From: Eretmocerus hayati
Lineage: Eukaryota > Arthropoda > Insecta > Hymenoptera > Aphelinidae
Direction of reading: 5' to 3'
Assembly (NCBI GenBank): GCA_029851415.1
Contig: CM056743.1
Span: 89,192,501 to 89,256,500 of the forward strand
Length of the DNA stretch: 64,000 nucleotides
Below are positions 1-9,866 of the stretch, piece after piece. Below the pieces are notes generated by a model that saw only the letters and a program-made list of their open reading frames with translations, did no database searches and had not been told where the DNA came from. The position numbers were made by a program, and so were the translations under genes. How positions within the stretch are numbered: position 1 is the stretch's first letter; the number at the start of each line of letters is the position of its first letter.

Positions 1-252
1 TCCGAATACGCCTCTCTATTTGGAGCCAGATTCACAAGATCTCCTCCAGTCTGTGCGTGAACTTTCTACGGGATCCCCGAAGATTGATTGTTGTTTTTGT
101 TATCGTTGCACTTGACTGTTGTTATAGTGAATTTAAATATTTTTGTACTTTTGTAAATATCTTAGTTCGAAGTAGCAATAGATTTTCCGATTCAAACTTA
201 AGTTTAATGAATTCATAAGTAACCAATTTCGTCTATATCATTCTTCACAGCT
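1..252. other. 5' flank of the first polB, no gene seen
   Basis: AT-rich sequence with no ORF that I recognise. A pyrimidine-rich stretch ending TTCTTCACAG (241-250) resembles a 3' splice acceptor directly ahead of the open frame of the polB-type gene, so part of this stretch could be an intron. No Polinton terminal inverted repeat can be recognised because the window starts inside or at the edge of the element. Confidence 0.3.
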
Positions 253-951
253 CAAAGAAATGAAGGTCGCTCGGCTTTCGTGTGGGGTGGTGATCCCCAG
301 GATACGCCGCTGGATCTGAGTGCCGCGGGAATTCAAGTAGTTTTGCAAGACGAGCCACTCGACCTCCGGGTTAGATTATCACCTGTAATCTGAGAGGTCG
401 ATGCACAAGGTTTGAGAGGAGCCGAGGAGTCATTTCAGCAGCCGCAACAAGTAAGACTGTCGGTGATTCAGTTTGCACAACGGGAAATACCCGTCATTCA
501 GCTTGGCGGCGGCGAAACCGGTGACGGCGGAAATAGAGAGCACAACGCGACCGGAGGCGACGACGACGACGACGACAACGACGACAATGACGAGAACGGG
601 GAAGAAGCTGACGGCGAGTATTCCGATTCCAATAGTGAAAATGAATCCGATAGCGAGTACGAAGAATACGATAGCGAATACGAATACGATAGTGACAGAT
701 ATGGTGCTGACAGTGACGAGGGACTTTGTGACCACGACGACGACGATGACGAAGACGCCGATATCGACATTCGTCCTCCGGGAGAGAGATTCACAATCAT
801 GAATCAAAACGATCGCCCCGTTCAGAGATTTGGGGTCATGGGTAGACACTTTTCGATGCGGGTGAACGAACGCCCCAACGAGAATATAAATAACAGGAAT
901 ATAAATAGGTACGAGATGGCTATGAGAGATATTCACGCGTATTTAGTTTGA
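253..951 (+). CDS. Acidic, disordered N-terminal tail of the first polB
   Basis: Open frame in phase with the next polB fragment, interrupted by TGA at 391-393 and ended by TGA at 949-951. It holds long Asp runs (codons near 560-600 and 735-755) and alternating Ser/Asp/Glu/Tyr repeats, typical of disordered protein. Upstream of the first stop are two PLDL-type peptides, PLDLS at 307-321 and PLDLR at 355-369. Long low-complexity tails before the polymerase core are common in Polinton PolB. That it belongs to the same protein is inferred from the shared frame and lack of spacing; it could also be a separate small gene. Confidence 0.55.
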
Positions 952-975
952 CTGACGGGTAACGGAAACGACCTC

Positions 976-1893
976 GTGAGTGTGTCGGTTCGGTGTGACC
1001 GCTTCGCTCGTGGTGCCGGTGGAATGTCCCTGCGTCCGCGAAATAATTTTTCACACGCCGATTTGTGGAATCTGATTCAGCGACTGAGTCAGAGTAACGA
1101 TAATTGCGAGCTCGACGAGACTTTTGAGGTGCGAGCAGGATACGTCGACATGACGACAGGCGCGGGGAAACGGAAACCAGTCACCATAGATGTTGTCAGA
1201 TCTAAGTCGGTCGTGGCGATTCGGAACGATGACGACGAGTTGTGTTTACCCAGAGCTCTCGTTGTGGGGGAAGCCCACTTGGACAAAAAGAACATCGGGA
1301 CAACTGAATCCATCCAAACGTGGAACGCGATCCGTGACGGGCGTAGACAAGTCCAGGGAGTTTCCGCGCGACTGCTATGTATCGAAGCAGGCGTAGTCGT
1401 TCCCAAAGGGGGCTGCGGAATGCGCGAAATCAGAAAATTTCAGAAATACTATGCCGCAAAAGGTATAGTCATCAGGATTTTCGACGAGGCGAACATGGGC
1501 ACGGGTGATTCGGCGATTTTCCACGACACAAAATATATGGATATCCGTTGTGTAACCGTGGGCGCGATCAATCTTTTGTACAACAGCAGAGCGCGGCACT
1601 TTGATACCATTGTTAATCTAACGGGTATTGTACAGGCAAAATTCTTTTGCGAGCACTGTAATTTCAGATATTTCCGAGTCAATCAACACAAATCCAAGAA
1701 ATCTTGTCCGCGGTGTTTCTCATCACCCGCTTGCCCGACAGAAAATACAGAACTGGTCAAGCGCCATGACTGCGACAGATATTTCAACGGTCGCGACTGC
1801 TATGAGAAACACAAAACAGATGGTAGTTACAAAAAGCCAATGAAAAATTGTGTGACGTTCTCAAGCTTTGCAAGAGCTGTTTCAGGACTGTAA
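976..1893 (+). CDS. polB-1 fragment: N-terminal domain with zinc-binding cysteines
   Basis: A 305-codon open piece in the same frame as the acidic tail. It includes the conserved stretch with ALVVGEA, CGMREIRKFQ and a series of CxxC/H pairs (for example CEHCNF and CPRCF) seen before the exonuclease domain in this polymerase family. The initiation codon is not convincing; the piece is best read as continuing from 253. The frame is lost near 1,850, where the Cys-rich reading passes to the next fragment. Confidence 0.8.
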   Translation: MSVSVRCDRFARGAGGMSLRPRNNFSHADLWNLIQRLSQSNDNCELDETFEVRAGYVDMTTGAGKRKPVTIDVVRSKSVVAIRNDDDELCLPRALVVGEAHLDKKNIGTTESIQTWNAIRDGRRQVQGVSARLLCIEAGVVVPKGGCGMREIRKFQKYYAAKGIVIRIFDEANMGTGDSAIFHDTKYMDIRCVTVGAINLLYNSRARHFDTIVNLTGIVQAKFFCEHCNFRYFRVNQHKSKKSCPRCFSSPACPTENTELVKRHDCDRYFNGRDCYEKHKTDGSYKKPMKNCVTFSSFARAVSGL

Positions 1894-2798
1894 ATATTTA
1901 TAATACGAGGCACGAGTGCGGTGTTCAATATTGTAAGCAATGTCATACAGCGCATTCCCCAAACGAGCTGTGTTACGTCCAGCCTGTCAAACCGGATACG
2001 ACTGCTCAAAAGTACTGCTACGTGATTCACGATTGCGAAACTCAGCAGGTTAAAAAACACAATGGTCACGAGACGACAACCGAACACGAGGTGGTACTCA
2101 TAATCGCTCATCAAGTATGCACGGATTGTATAGATCGCGGCGATGATATGAAGAATAATTGCGATACGTGCGGTCCGAGGTACTTTGAGTTCAAGAAAGA
2201 TCCCGTGAAAGAGCTCATTGATCTCACAGTGCGGAAGCAAACGGCTTTCAAAGAGATAATTGTGATTGGGCACAATAGCGGTAATTTTGACGGACAATTC
2301 ATTTTGAAAAGATTAGTATCTGATTCGGAACACCCACTACCCAGTGTGATACTCTGCGGGAACAAAATTATAAGTATGAAAGTACGAGACACAAAATTCA
2401 TCGACAGCCTGAACTTTTTCCACATCAGGTTGAGTCTCTGTCCAAAGACGTTTGGTTTGCCCGAGAGCAGTAAGGAGGATTACTTCCGGCATTTATTCAC
2501 TAGTCCCGACGCTTGGATATATGAAAGAGAGCTGCCGGACGAGAAATTTTATTCCCCTGGGACAATGTCACCCAGTGAGCGAGAAAAATTTTTCGAATGG
2601 TACAACGCTACGAAACCAAACTATTATTTCGTTTTCAAGAATAAAATTGTTGAATACTGCAATATGGACGTTGAGATTCTGCGTGGGGTATGCAGAGGGT
2701 TCAGAAAATTCTTCCTCGAACTAGGTGACACGGACCCGTTCGCTTTAGCTGTCACGATCGCATCGCGTGTAATCTGCTCTTGCGGAAAAAATTCTTGA
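1848..2798 (+). CDS. polB-1 fragment: 3'-5' exonuclease domain
   Basis: A 316-codon piece. After a CxxC cluster it carries Exo I (HDCETQ, Asp62 and Glu64 of the piece), Exo II (HNSGNFDGQF) with the following FIDSLNFF, and Exo III (YCNMDVEIL). These would form the two-metal proofreading site. All acidic residues are present, although the surrounding gene is broken. The frame is lost after the codons near 2,775. Confidence 0.88.
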   Translation: MCDVLKLCKSCFRTVNIYNTRHECGVQYCKQCHTAHSPNELCYVQPVKPDTTAQKYCYVIHDCETQQVKKHNGHETTTEHEVVLIIAHQVCTDCIDRGDDMKNNCDTCGPRYFEFKKDPVKELIDLTVRKQTAFKEIIVIGHNSGNFDGQFILKRLVSDSEHPLPSVILCGNKIISMKVRDTKFIDSLNFFHIRLSLCPKTFGLPESSKEDYFRHLFTSPDAWIYERELPDEKFYSPGTMSPSEREKFFEWYNATKPNYYFVFKNKIVEYCNMDVEILRGVCRGFRKFFLELGDTDPFALAVTIASRVICSCGKNS

Positions 2799-2862
2799 AG
2801 CCAAACACGATAGCTATGATCCCACACGCGGCGGTTATAGGAGGGGTGACAAGCATTCTCAA

Positions 2863-3713
2863 ATGTCTTTGGAATGGTTATTGACGTGCGAGCGGGATTT
2901 GAATAGAGAGATTATACACGCTGGTCGAGCGAGAGAGTACAGATTACCCGAAAGTTTCACCGTCGACGGCTACTTACCGAGCCTGGATCCCAACAACAGT
3001 AAGGGTACAGTGTTTGAATATCAGGGGTGCTTTTACCATGTCTCAAATGCTTTAACGGTAATCGTAGCAGGAAAGTCGTTTCCGGGCGGTCACACGACGA
3101 GGTTTATGAAAGCACTCAAGCTAAAATCAAACGGATGGAATCTTCCGGGTATACGGTGCGTGAGATGTAGGAATGCGAATTCGACAAAATTAAAGAAAAC
3201 GACCCCGGCATTCGAGATTACGTCTCAAGCCATCCCCTAATGAGTAAGATCACGCTGAATGCTAGGGGTACATTCTCCGGTGGCCGCACTGGAAATCTCG
3301 TGACGCATTACGAAGTCAAAGAAAATGAAATAATCTGCTACCATGACGTAACCTCACTGTACCCGTCTGTGAACAAAAAAGGTAAATACCCCATCGGGCA
3401 TCCGCGCAGAATATACGTCGGACGCGAGTGTGACGCTCTGACAGGCGGAGACAACAATGATTTATCACGAGTCGAAGGCGTAGTCAAATGTCGAGTATTA
3501 CCGCCGCGCAACTTGTACCTACCACTTCTTCAAATCAAGATGCACGGTCGCTTACTCTTCGCGTTGTGTCGCTCATGCTGTCAGGGAATGCGTCAAGAAG
3601 ATTGTAATCACGAGAACATCGATCAGCGTACGTTCGAAAACGAGTGGGTAGTTGACGAACTGAGAAAAGCTATCGAGCTCGGATACCGGATTATCGAGAT
3701 ACACGTCATATGA
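2863..3713 (+). pseudogene. polB-1 fragment: linker and palm motif A, two frames
   Basis: The first part (2,863-about 3,040) gives the conserved linker ending in a GCFYH motif. The frame then changes, and a stop (TAG near 3,190) replaces the Trp expected before ECEF. From 3,240 the frame carries palm motif A (Asp at 3,345, then SLYPS) that coordinates the catalytic metal. TGA at 3,711-3,713 stops it, and the same frame continues to 3,989 with the conserved GGGGLFVKY and ASGFPPGC motifs. Confidence 0.82.
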
Positions 3714-3773
3714 CAATATGAGATCACGCAGTTTGACCTCGTCACGGGGGGAGGGGGCCTGTTTGTCAAGTAT

Positions 3774-4693
3774 GTGAATATGTTGTTGACGAGTAAACAG
3801 CAGGCTAGCGGGTTTCCGCCTGGATGCGTCGATGAGGCGAGTAGTAAGCGGTACATAGAAGAGTACGAGCGGTCCGAGGGTTTCAAACTGGATATTGACA
3901 AGATCGAGCACAATCCGTTGCCAAGATGGCGCTTAACTCGTTCTGGGGGCAGTGGGGGCAGAGAGACAACTTGCTACAGACCGAGATAGTGAAATCACGC
4001 AGGGCACTTATGAGATTATTGCACGCACCAGAAAAAGAAGTCCACGACATTCTGATCGCGAGTGATGAAGTTCTGTATGTCAGCTGGCGGTATCGAAACG
4101 AAGCGGTCGAGTCTTCTCCCAACACCAACGTACTCTTAGCTGCTTATACCACCGCGCAAGCGCGTCTCCGACTACACGAAGAGATTGAGAAGCTCGGGAA
4201 ACGGACCCTTTACATGGACACGGACTCGTGTATCTTCGTTTCTCGCAAAGACGATCCGACAGAATACAAACCACACCTCGGTCCGTTTCTCGGGGGAATG
4301 ACCGACGAGTTGGAATGCTATGGCGAAAACGCGTACATACGTTCGTTCGTATCCGGGAGACCCAAGTTCTACGGTTACGAGGTAGTTGTCCCGGGTAGCA
4401 ACCAAATATTCGAAACATGCAAAGTCAAGGGTATCTCGTTGAATTCCGATAACAGTAGGAAAATCAATCTCGGCAGTATAAAACATCTCGTGGACCAGTG
4501 GTTCGACAGAGAGCCCGATCGGGAACTAGACTCGATAAGATTAGATTTCAGAGCGATAAGAAAAACACGCTTGCACGACGTGATAACGCGCAAGGAATTC
4601 AAAACTTGCACCGTGGTTCTGCGTAAGAGGCGTTATATCTCACCAACTCTCTCTCTCCCGTTTGGATACCGTGGCGATGACGATACGGAATGA
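3774..4693 (+). pseudogene. polB-1 fragment: palm/thumb with motifs B and C
   Basis: The frame from 3,774 holds KQQASGFPP and NPLPR, then shifts near 3,920 to a 255-codon piece with motif B (LNSFWGQWGQ) and motif C (LYMDTDS, Asp pair at 4,217-4,225), followed by the thumb region (RPKFYGY, CKVKGI). TGA at 4,691 ends it. This is the expected C-terminal end of the polymerase. The next gene starts about 500 bases downstream. Confidence 0.88.
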
Positions 4694-5149
4694 TCTGACG
4701 TTACTTGGGCAGGTTCGATAATTGTAAAATATGAGAATATATTTGATGATTGTGATGATGATGATGCAGATAATAAATACTGCTCGTACCATGAATGACG
4801 CTTCCCATTTCATTGGAACCATACTACATCCCCAGATTGAACTCTCCACGCGCCTAGGCGATGATAACACGCGTGCAGACACGATGGCATCTCGCGTGGG
4901 TGAGCTGATTCTCGCGCGCGAAAAGCTTATCCACGCGTGGGTAAGCTCCTCTCTCTCGCGGAAGGGTAGAGCTCATCCGCGCGGTCTTGAGCTTATTCAC
5001 GCGAGACTCGGCTTAGCTCTTTGCGGAGCGCGCATGCAGCCGTGAGCTCATAGCCGCACGTTCCGCTCCACGCCGCCGCCGCCGCTGCCTGCCCACCCGC
5101 GGGTATGGCTCGGTCCAGCGGACGTAGCGAGAGTTTCCTTGGTAGATGA
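4694..5149. repeat. GC-rich spacer with five iteron-like repeats
   Basis: No supported gene. Between 4,902 and 5,005 five imperfect copies of an about 17-base word occur in the same orientation, consensus (A/G)AGCT-N-AT(T/C)C-N-CGCG: 4,902-4,918, 4,923-4,939, 4,943-4,960 (most diverged), 4,969-4,984 and 4,989-5,005. They lie about 20-26 bases apart, roughly two helical turns, which suggests protein binding sites. They sit 150-250 bases upstream of the ATPase promoter, so they may be an upstream activator array or part of an origin. The function is inferred only from the pattern. Confidence 0.45.
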
Positions 5150-5184
5150 TATAAATTGCGAAATTCTCCTTCCTCCGCTCAGTT
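5150..5184 (+). promoter_or_regulatory. Core promoter of the ATPase gene (TATA + initiator)
   Basis: TATAAAT at 5,150 and an arthropod-type initiator TCAGTT at 5,179-5,184, 29 bases apart. The ATG of the ATPase is at 5,191, so the predicted leader is about 10 bases. The same geometry is seen at 37,301 and 53,119. Confidence 0.65.
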
Positions 5185-5190
5185 GTCAAG

Positions 5191-5853
5191 ATGGACGTAA
5201 GGTGGCAGCACCCATTCACGAGCTGTATTTGCGGACCTACTTCATGTGGTAAGACTCAGTGGGTCCGTAGATTTCTCGCCCATTTGCCGGATATTCGCAA
5301 CGTGCGCTTCGATCGAATTCTATTTTATTACGCCGAATGGCAGGAGACCTACTCCAGAGACTTAAAACCGGGTATTCCCGGCATCCAAATCGAGTTTCGA
5401 GAAGGTCTTCCTCAACCAAGCGACTACTCGAACGACAACGAGAAGAAAAAACTGCTGATCCTGGATGACCTGATGCGTGAATCCTCGAATGACCTGGTGT
5501 TGGATTTATTCACAAAGGGATCGCATCATCGAAACATCAGTGTCATTTTCATCACGCAGAATATGTTTCAAGGCAAAGCGCAAAGAGATATTAGCTTGAA
5601 CACGAAATATTTGGTTATTTTCAAAAACCCTCGAGACAGAGCGCAAATACAGCATCTAGCGCGTCAAGTTTGTCCGGAAGATCCACGATTCTTACGCGAC
5701 GCTTATCTGGACGCAACGAGAGAGCCACACTCGTATCTTTTTCTAGATCTTTCGCAGAACGCTCTCGACGAATTCAGATTCCGCACCGGGATCTTCCGTG
5801 ATGATAAAGTCCACTATGCTTACGTGCCAAAGTATGTAAAATTAAATTCCTGA
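5191..5853 (+). CDS. ATP: FtsK/A32-type genome-packaging ATPase
   Basis: Intact 220-residue ORF. It carries Walker A GPTSCGKT (residues 15-22), Walker B LLILDD (88-93) and the downstream VIFITQN segment (118-124) with the conserved polar residue. This is the compact HerA/FtsK-superfamily ATPase of Polintons and adintoviruses, which is thought to pump DNA into capsids. The length is typical for the family. The start at 5,191 is favoured because a TATA box and initiator sit just upstream. It is one of the few genes of element 1 with no break, although all residues remain to be tested for selection. Confidence 0.93.
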   Translation: MDVRWQHPFTSCICGPTSCGKTQWVRRFLAHLPDIRNVRFDRILFYYAEWQETYSRDLKPGIPGIQIEFREGLPQPSDYSNDNEKKKLLILDDLMRESSNDLVLDLFTKGSHHRNISVIFITQNMFQGKAQRDISLNTKYLVIFKNPRDRAQIQHLARQVCPEDPRFLRDAYLDATREPHSYLFLDLSQNALDEFRFRTGIFRDDKVHYAYVPKYVKLNS

Positions 5854-5976
5854 GGAGGACTACGATCCGAGAACAAGTATTGGCTCCACATAGTCGAATG
5901 CTCCAGTTTATCGCGAACAATGGCTGAAGCAGGATCGGGAAGCGTGCGCTTGCCCGGTAAGCATTTCACAAAGTAA

Positions 5977-6288
5977 CGCATCGCTATTGTACAAGCTCTC
6001 CGACACGCTGATCCCCGTCAACGAAGTGTGCTGTTGCGCGAAGCCGATAAGATAACCGTAAAGTGTATCTGCGAGTGCGCTCTCAACGTGCTCCACGGTG
6101 TTGTATCTCTAAAAGATAACGAAAAGAGAAGGCTCCGACGCCACAAAAAGGTATTACGACAGTTGAATCATAAAAATACATCGGATTGGCGCAAAAAGAA
6201 GAAGACCATTGTTCAGAGCGGAGGGTCGTTTCTACCGTTACTATTGAGTCCAATTCTCGGCGCTCTGGTTACTAAACTTATACATTGA
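5977..6288 (+). pseudogene. Small basic Polinton protein with hydrophobic GGSFLPLLL tail
   Basis: Open frame from just after TAA at 5,974 to 6,288. It has a helical segment (ECALNVLHGV), a Lys/Arg-rich middle (KDNEKRRLRRHKK), then QSGGSFLPLLLSP and a hydrophobic C-terminus. This layout is recurrent in Polinton and related insect mobile-element ORFs, but its function is not known; a capsid-associated or core role is a guess. No ATG lies in the conserved part. A candidate ATG at 5,920 opens another frame that stops at TAA near 5,974, so the 5' end is probably frameshifted. The stop comes 1 base before the next ATG. Confidence 0.6.
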
Positions 6289-6289
6289 C

Positions 6290-7099
6290 ATGGACAGACT
6301 CCGTAAAATGGTCGTAGTGCCCGAGACGATGTTGGATCGACTCCAACGCCACCAGCAACACCACTCGGAGCCGCAAACGTCAGATACCCCAAAACCATCT
6401 GATGAAATGGTCACCGAATCCGTTCAAACGCCTGGTGACCCGCTTTCGAGACTCGACTCGGAGATGTTTGATATTCTCCACACTAAAAAATTTGGTACAG
6501 TTGACAAAAGATGCAAACGATATCTGCAAGTACTGCGACGTTTTCTCGTGCTACGCGACGGATTAAACGAAAAGTCCGAAACAGCAGAATCAAACGAGCC
6601 AGATTTCGAGTTATTACCTCAGAGTGAGCAAGAGATTTTAAGCAATATCCCGCGCTTATACAAAACCTGAGCAAAGAGACTCCTACAGTATTGGAAAATA
6701 GCAGCGCCCGACCGGCTCAAGTGGGACGACACGGGTACTGTTACCATAGACGGTCACACGATTCAAGCTTCCAATATTGTCGAGCTCTTGAGCGATGTCG
6801 TTCGGAAACGACCCGTCAAAAGAGGCAGGAAAACAGAGAGAGATGAGGATAGCAACGCACTGCCCGTCGGCCAGCTAGAATTTGCAAAGTTTATAAGAAT
6901 TACCGGTACTCCGAACGAATTAATCGGTAACGCAAACATCGTGCAAATAGGAGAAAGGCTAACGGAGCCCATAAATACAGCAAAACGGCGCGTCGCACGC
7001 TCAGTCCCTGATCCGTGGGCCGAAGCAGCCGCAAGCCTGAACGCTAGTTTAGCGCAAGACGCGTTACCCACAGCGAAAGGAAAGATCAGAAAATGGTAG
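6290..7099 (+). pseudogene. Conserved pre-integrase protein, one in-frame stop
   Basis: ATG at 6,290 opens 126 codons to TGA at 6,668-6,670. The same frame continues with no other stop to 7,099 (AKRLLQYWK, then WDDTGTVTIDGH, then a KRGRK basic patch). Polintons and related insect elements often carry a protein of this layout directly before the integrase, so I read one gene of about 269 codons broken by a single nonsense codon. The function is unknown. Its end overlaps the integrase ATG (7,093) by 7 bases. Confidence 0.6.
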
Positions 7100-8244
7100 A
7101 GAATGAATCTGTGAAGAGAGAATCGCGCGACTACTCGGAGCATTATTACGATCCCAGACACGAGGCTGGCTACGCGGGTGCACGGAATTTGCTACGCGTA
7201 AACAGAAAAGGTAACCCCCTTGCGGACGATAAAGAGAGAAAACAAGTGTATAAATGGCTGAGCAACCAAGACGCTTATACCCTACACAGGCCTATCCGCA
7301 GGAGATTCCCGAGATTACGATATGACGTCACCAACATCGACGACGTATGGGAATGCGATCTGATGCAACTCACAACGCTACAAGAATACAACGACGGTTA
7401 CAATTATCTCCTCGTTGTCGTCGACGTGCTGAGTGAATACGCATGGGTAGAATTACTTCGCGATAAGACTGCTTCGGCCGTGGCAACAGCGTTCAAAAAC
7501 ATCCTCAAGAGTGCCAACGGACGCATTCCAATCTGCTTACAATCGGATCGCGGTAAGGAGTTTGTCGGTGCCCCGTTTCAAAAGCTTCTCAAGGAGCGAG
7601 ATATCAGTTTCAGAGTTGCGAGGAATCCCGATATCAAGTGCGCATGCGTAGGGCGGCTCATCAGAACAATTAAAGAGCGTATCTGGCGCTATTTTACTCA
7701 CAAAAACACTGAGCGCTAGATCGACGTCGTACAGGGTATACCACACGCGTACAATCACACTTCGCACACCGGCACGAAAATGAGGCCTGTAAAGGTCACG
7801 ATTCATAACGCCAGAGTGGCTAGAGAGAATTTGGAACACCGCGCGCTGAGCCAAACCGTCAGGCGAAAAAGAAGCGCGAGATTTACAGCTAAATACGTGG
7901 TCGGTGATAACGTACGCATTAGTCGCACGAAACATACATTTGAGAAAGGTCACGGAAAAAACTACAGCGAAGAAATCTTCAAAAAAAGCAGAGTTTCACT
8001 CCGTCAGAATTTGTACACGTACGAGCTTCAAGACTTGAACGGCGAGATCATCGATGGGTATTTTTATACCGAAGAACTCACCCTGGTTGGGAAAGAACGT
8101 TTGGCGGATGATCAGAATTCCAAAGTATAGAGTGTCATAAAATTCAGAGGACGTGGTAAAAATGAAGAAGTACTCGTCAAGTGGCTCGGATATCCTGCCA
8201 AGTTCAACAGTTGGGTGAAAGTTAGCGAGTTAGAGTCGATTTGA
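7093..8244 (+). pseudogene. INT: Retroviral-type integrase with chromodomain (element 1), dead
   Basis: Polinton integrase of the rve (DDE) family, which would insert the element. The core shows the first Asp in WECDLMQL (residue 89) and the second in QSDRGKEF (152). The residue 35 after the second Asp should be Glu but is Gly (residue 187, codon GGG at 7,651). TAG at 7,717-7,719 stops the frame, which then continues to a second TAG at 8,128 and on to a short chromodomain with VLVKWLGYPAKFNSWV, ending at 8,244. So there are two nonsense codons and one lost catalytic residue. The C-terminal SH3-like part (KYVVGDNVRISR) is recognisable. Confidence 0.92.
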
Positions 8245-8259
8245 GATTCAAGGCTCGCG

Positions 8260-9064
8260 ATGGAATTTCAAGACGATTATTACTTGGTCCTGCCGAGCAA
8301 CAGCAGCATGCAATACTATCCCGACAACGCAACGACGTACTTTACCACCCATCTGCCCCGAGACTTTCGACTCATGGGTGATTGGCGTGTTGGCCTCGCC
8401 GAAATCCGTATACCCTGCACGATAATGCACATTCAAGAGAACGAGAACACGTACATTTTCAACAAATCCGGGAGGAGAATTGGCGGACGACTTTGATCAG
8501 AAACTCTACTATCCGGTTGGTATATACTCCACGATTGAACAACTGGCCGCCGAAATCAATAGCTCGCAGATATATGAGAAACATTACGTATTCGAACCTG
8601 CTGACTTGCGGAAAGGGTTTTACGTTTTCAGGCAAAATTGCTCGTGCACACAGTCGCATTACACGATTTTTAACGAGAAAATTCTCCGTATCTTTGGCTT
8701 CGAAGATCCCGAGCAGCGAAACACGGGTACATTCAAAACATCACCCGACACCATTGTTGCGGGGCCGAGACCCGCTTCGTTGTCTCGAGCAATACCAGAT
8801 CAGCTATTCGTCTACACAGATATTTGTGAGCCGTATACAGTAGGTGACACCCAAGCCGGATTACTAAGAATCGTCTCATTGGACGGTTCTAGATACGAGT
8901 TTGGCGGCAATATCACCAAACAGTTTGCACCGATTAACTACATCCCTCCGCTCCAACACGGTATTCAAAGCATAGAGATAGATATAAGGAATCAACATGG
9001 TCAGCACATACCATTCGAGTACGGTACTCTGACGGTTACGCTTCATTTCAAGCGCAACCGCTAA
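8260..9064 (+). pseudogene. Penton-type minor capsid protein, one frameshift
   Basis: Two overlapping frames give one protein of about 265 residues: 8,260-about 8,470 (YYLVLPSNSS, then TTHLPRDF and WRVGLAEI) and about 8,480-9,064 (KLYYPVGIYSTIEQLAAEIN, then a C-terminal beta-rich half ending TLTVTLHF). This layout is that of the single-jelly-roll minor capsid (penton) protein of Polintons/adintoviruses, which fills capsid vertices. One frame change near 8,470-8,490 breaks it. It begins 15 bases after the integrase chromodomain stop and ends 10 bases before the next gene. Confidence 0.78.
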
Positions 9065-9074
9065 AAATGATATC

Positions 9075-9378
9075 ATGAGCCATTACGTAGCATATTACGA
9101 GGACCAAATCGGTGGTGGTGTGAAAAGATACTTCACGGGATCCACTCATCAGCGCGGCCGAGGTGTTGGTGCTTGGTTTGGTGGGTTCGCGAGAATGATT
9201 CTACCGTACATCGCTAGTGGTGTCAAAGCGGTGGGTAAAGAGGCCATGCGTACTGGCATCAACGTATTGGACGACGTGGCGAATAACGGCATGAATTTTA
9301 CGGATTCTCTGCAGAACCGAGCTAAGGAATCTGGTGAGGAACTCAAAAAGAAAGCAGCTGAGAAATTGGCAGAGATGA
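9075..9378 (+). pseudogene. N-terminal half of a core/pX-like virion protein, cut by the hAT element
   Basis: ATG at 9,075 opens a protein with a Gly-rich segment (GGGVKRYF, RGRGVGAWFGG), an amphipathic stretch (ILPYIASGVKAVGKEA) and a Lys/Glu-rich helix. Similar small proteins of Polintons and adintoviruses resemble adenovirus pVI/pX; the exact role is inferred. The frame runs into transposon sequence at 9,379 and stops at 9,404. The other half lies at 14,795-15,015. Removing the transposon and one copy of the target duplication would leave both halves in the same frame, so the insertion alone explains the break. Confidence 0.75.
9373..9378. repeat. Target-site duplication, left (AGATGA)
   Basis: Six bases AGATGA directly before the terminal CAGG of the transposon, repeated directly after its other end at 14,789-14,794. 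Confidence 0.8.
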
Positions 9379-9404
9379 CAGGCTTCTCACCCCCTATTTC
9401 GTAG

Positions 9405-9456
9405 GGAATAGCGGAATTGAGGAAGCTTTGATGGAGAAATAGGGGTAAAATAGCGG
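9405..9456. repeat. Left subterminal AATAGCGGA motifs of the hAT element
   Basis: Two direct copies of AATAGCGGA, at about 9,407 and 9,450, just inside the left end. Matching motifs lie near the right end. hAT transposases commonly bind short repeated words near the ends, so these are candidate binding sites. Confidence 0.55.
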
Positions 9457-9866
9457 AAATCTCAATAACGAACTCAACGGATCTTTTGAAAGGTGTTTAT
9501 TCAGAATCTTCATTATCAATCGGAAAATAGCATGAAAGTCGAAGTTCAGAATAGGTTATGGCACTAGTTGACGGAATAATGACGGAGTATTCTTACATTA
9601 CAAAGTAAAATGGAGTGAGTGAATTTTTCAGAGATTTTCTTAGTTATTGTAGTTCTACTCGAGATATCCTCCCAAAACTGTTAATCGGCATCTTATTCAA
9701 TAAGCTTCAGATCTAGTTCAACAAGTCATGGTTGAATTATAATTGATGGTACATTCGATCAGAACCCTCTTTCTGCATTCCGGAAAGTGTAGTCAAGTCA
9801 CTTTGGTTTTGGAACCTGCTGTGATATGAAGTGATGATGAATGAAAAATCATTCTAGCATACGTGA
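9457..9866. other. hAT internal sequence, no gene
   Basis: AT-rich 3' flank of the transposase on the minus strand. I see no ORF or repeat of note. Confidence 0.4.

Larger units (their letters stand above)
253..4693 (+). pseudogene. PolB: Polinton-like protein-primed DNA polymerase B (element 1), broken
   Basis: Family-B DNA polymerase of the Polinton/adintovirus type, which would copy the element from a protein primer. The segments occur in the right order: a long acidic N-terminal tail, a Cys/His-rich domain, a 3'-5' exonuclease (Exo I D-x-E in HDCETQ near 2,031; Exo II HNSGNFDGQF; Exo III YCNMD), palm motif A with SLYPS near 3,345, motif B LNSFWGQWGQ near 3,930 and motif C with DTD near 4,217. 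The frame is broken repeatedly: in-frame stops at 391, 949 and 3,711, a TAG where a Trp is expected near 3,190, and frame changes near 1,850, 2,790, 3,040 and 3,920. All key polymerase and exonuclease motifs can still be read, so the gene decayed after loss of selection. It is the first gene of a same-strand series. Confidence 0.93.

Noticed and set aside
430..936. 168-codon minus-strand ORF rich in Val/Ile that looks like a membrane protein
   Set aside because: It is the antisense of the Asp/Glu-rich polB tail; GAC/GAT repeats read backwards give Val/Ile.
4731..5045. 104-codon plus-strand ORF in the spacer before the ATPase
   Set aside because: It reads through the repeated AGCT..CGCG words and has no family likeness; better explained as repeat sequence.
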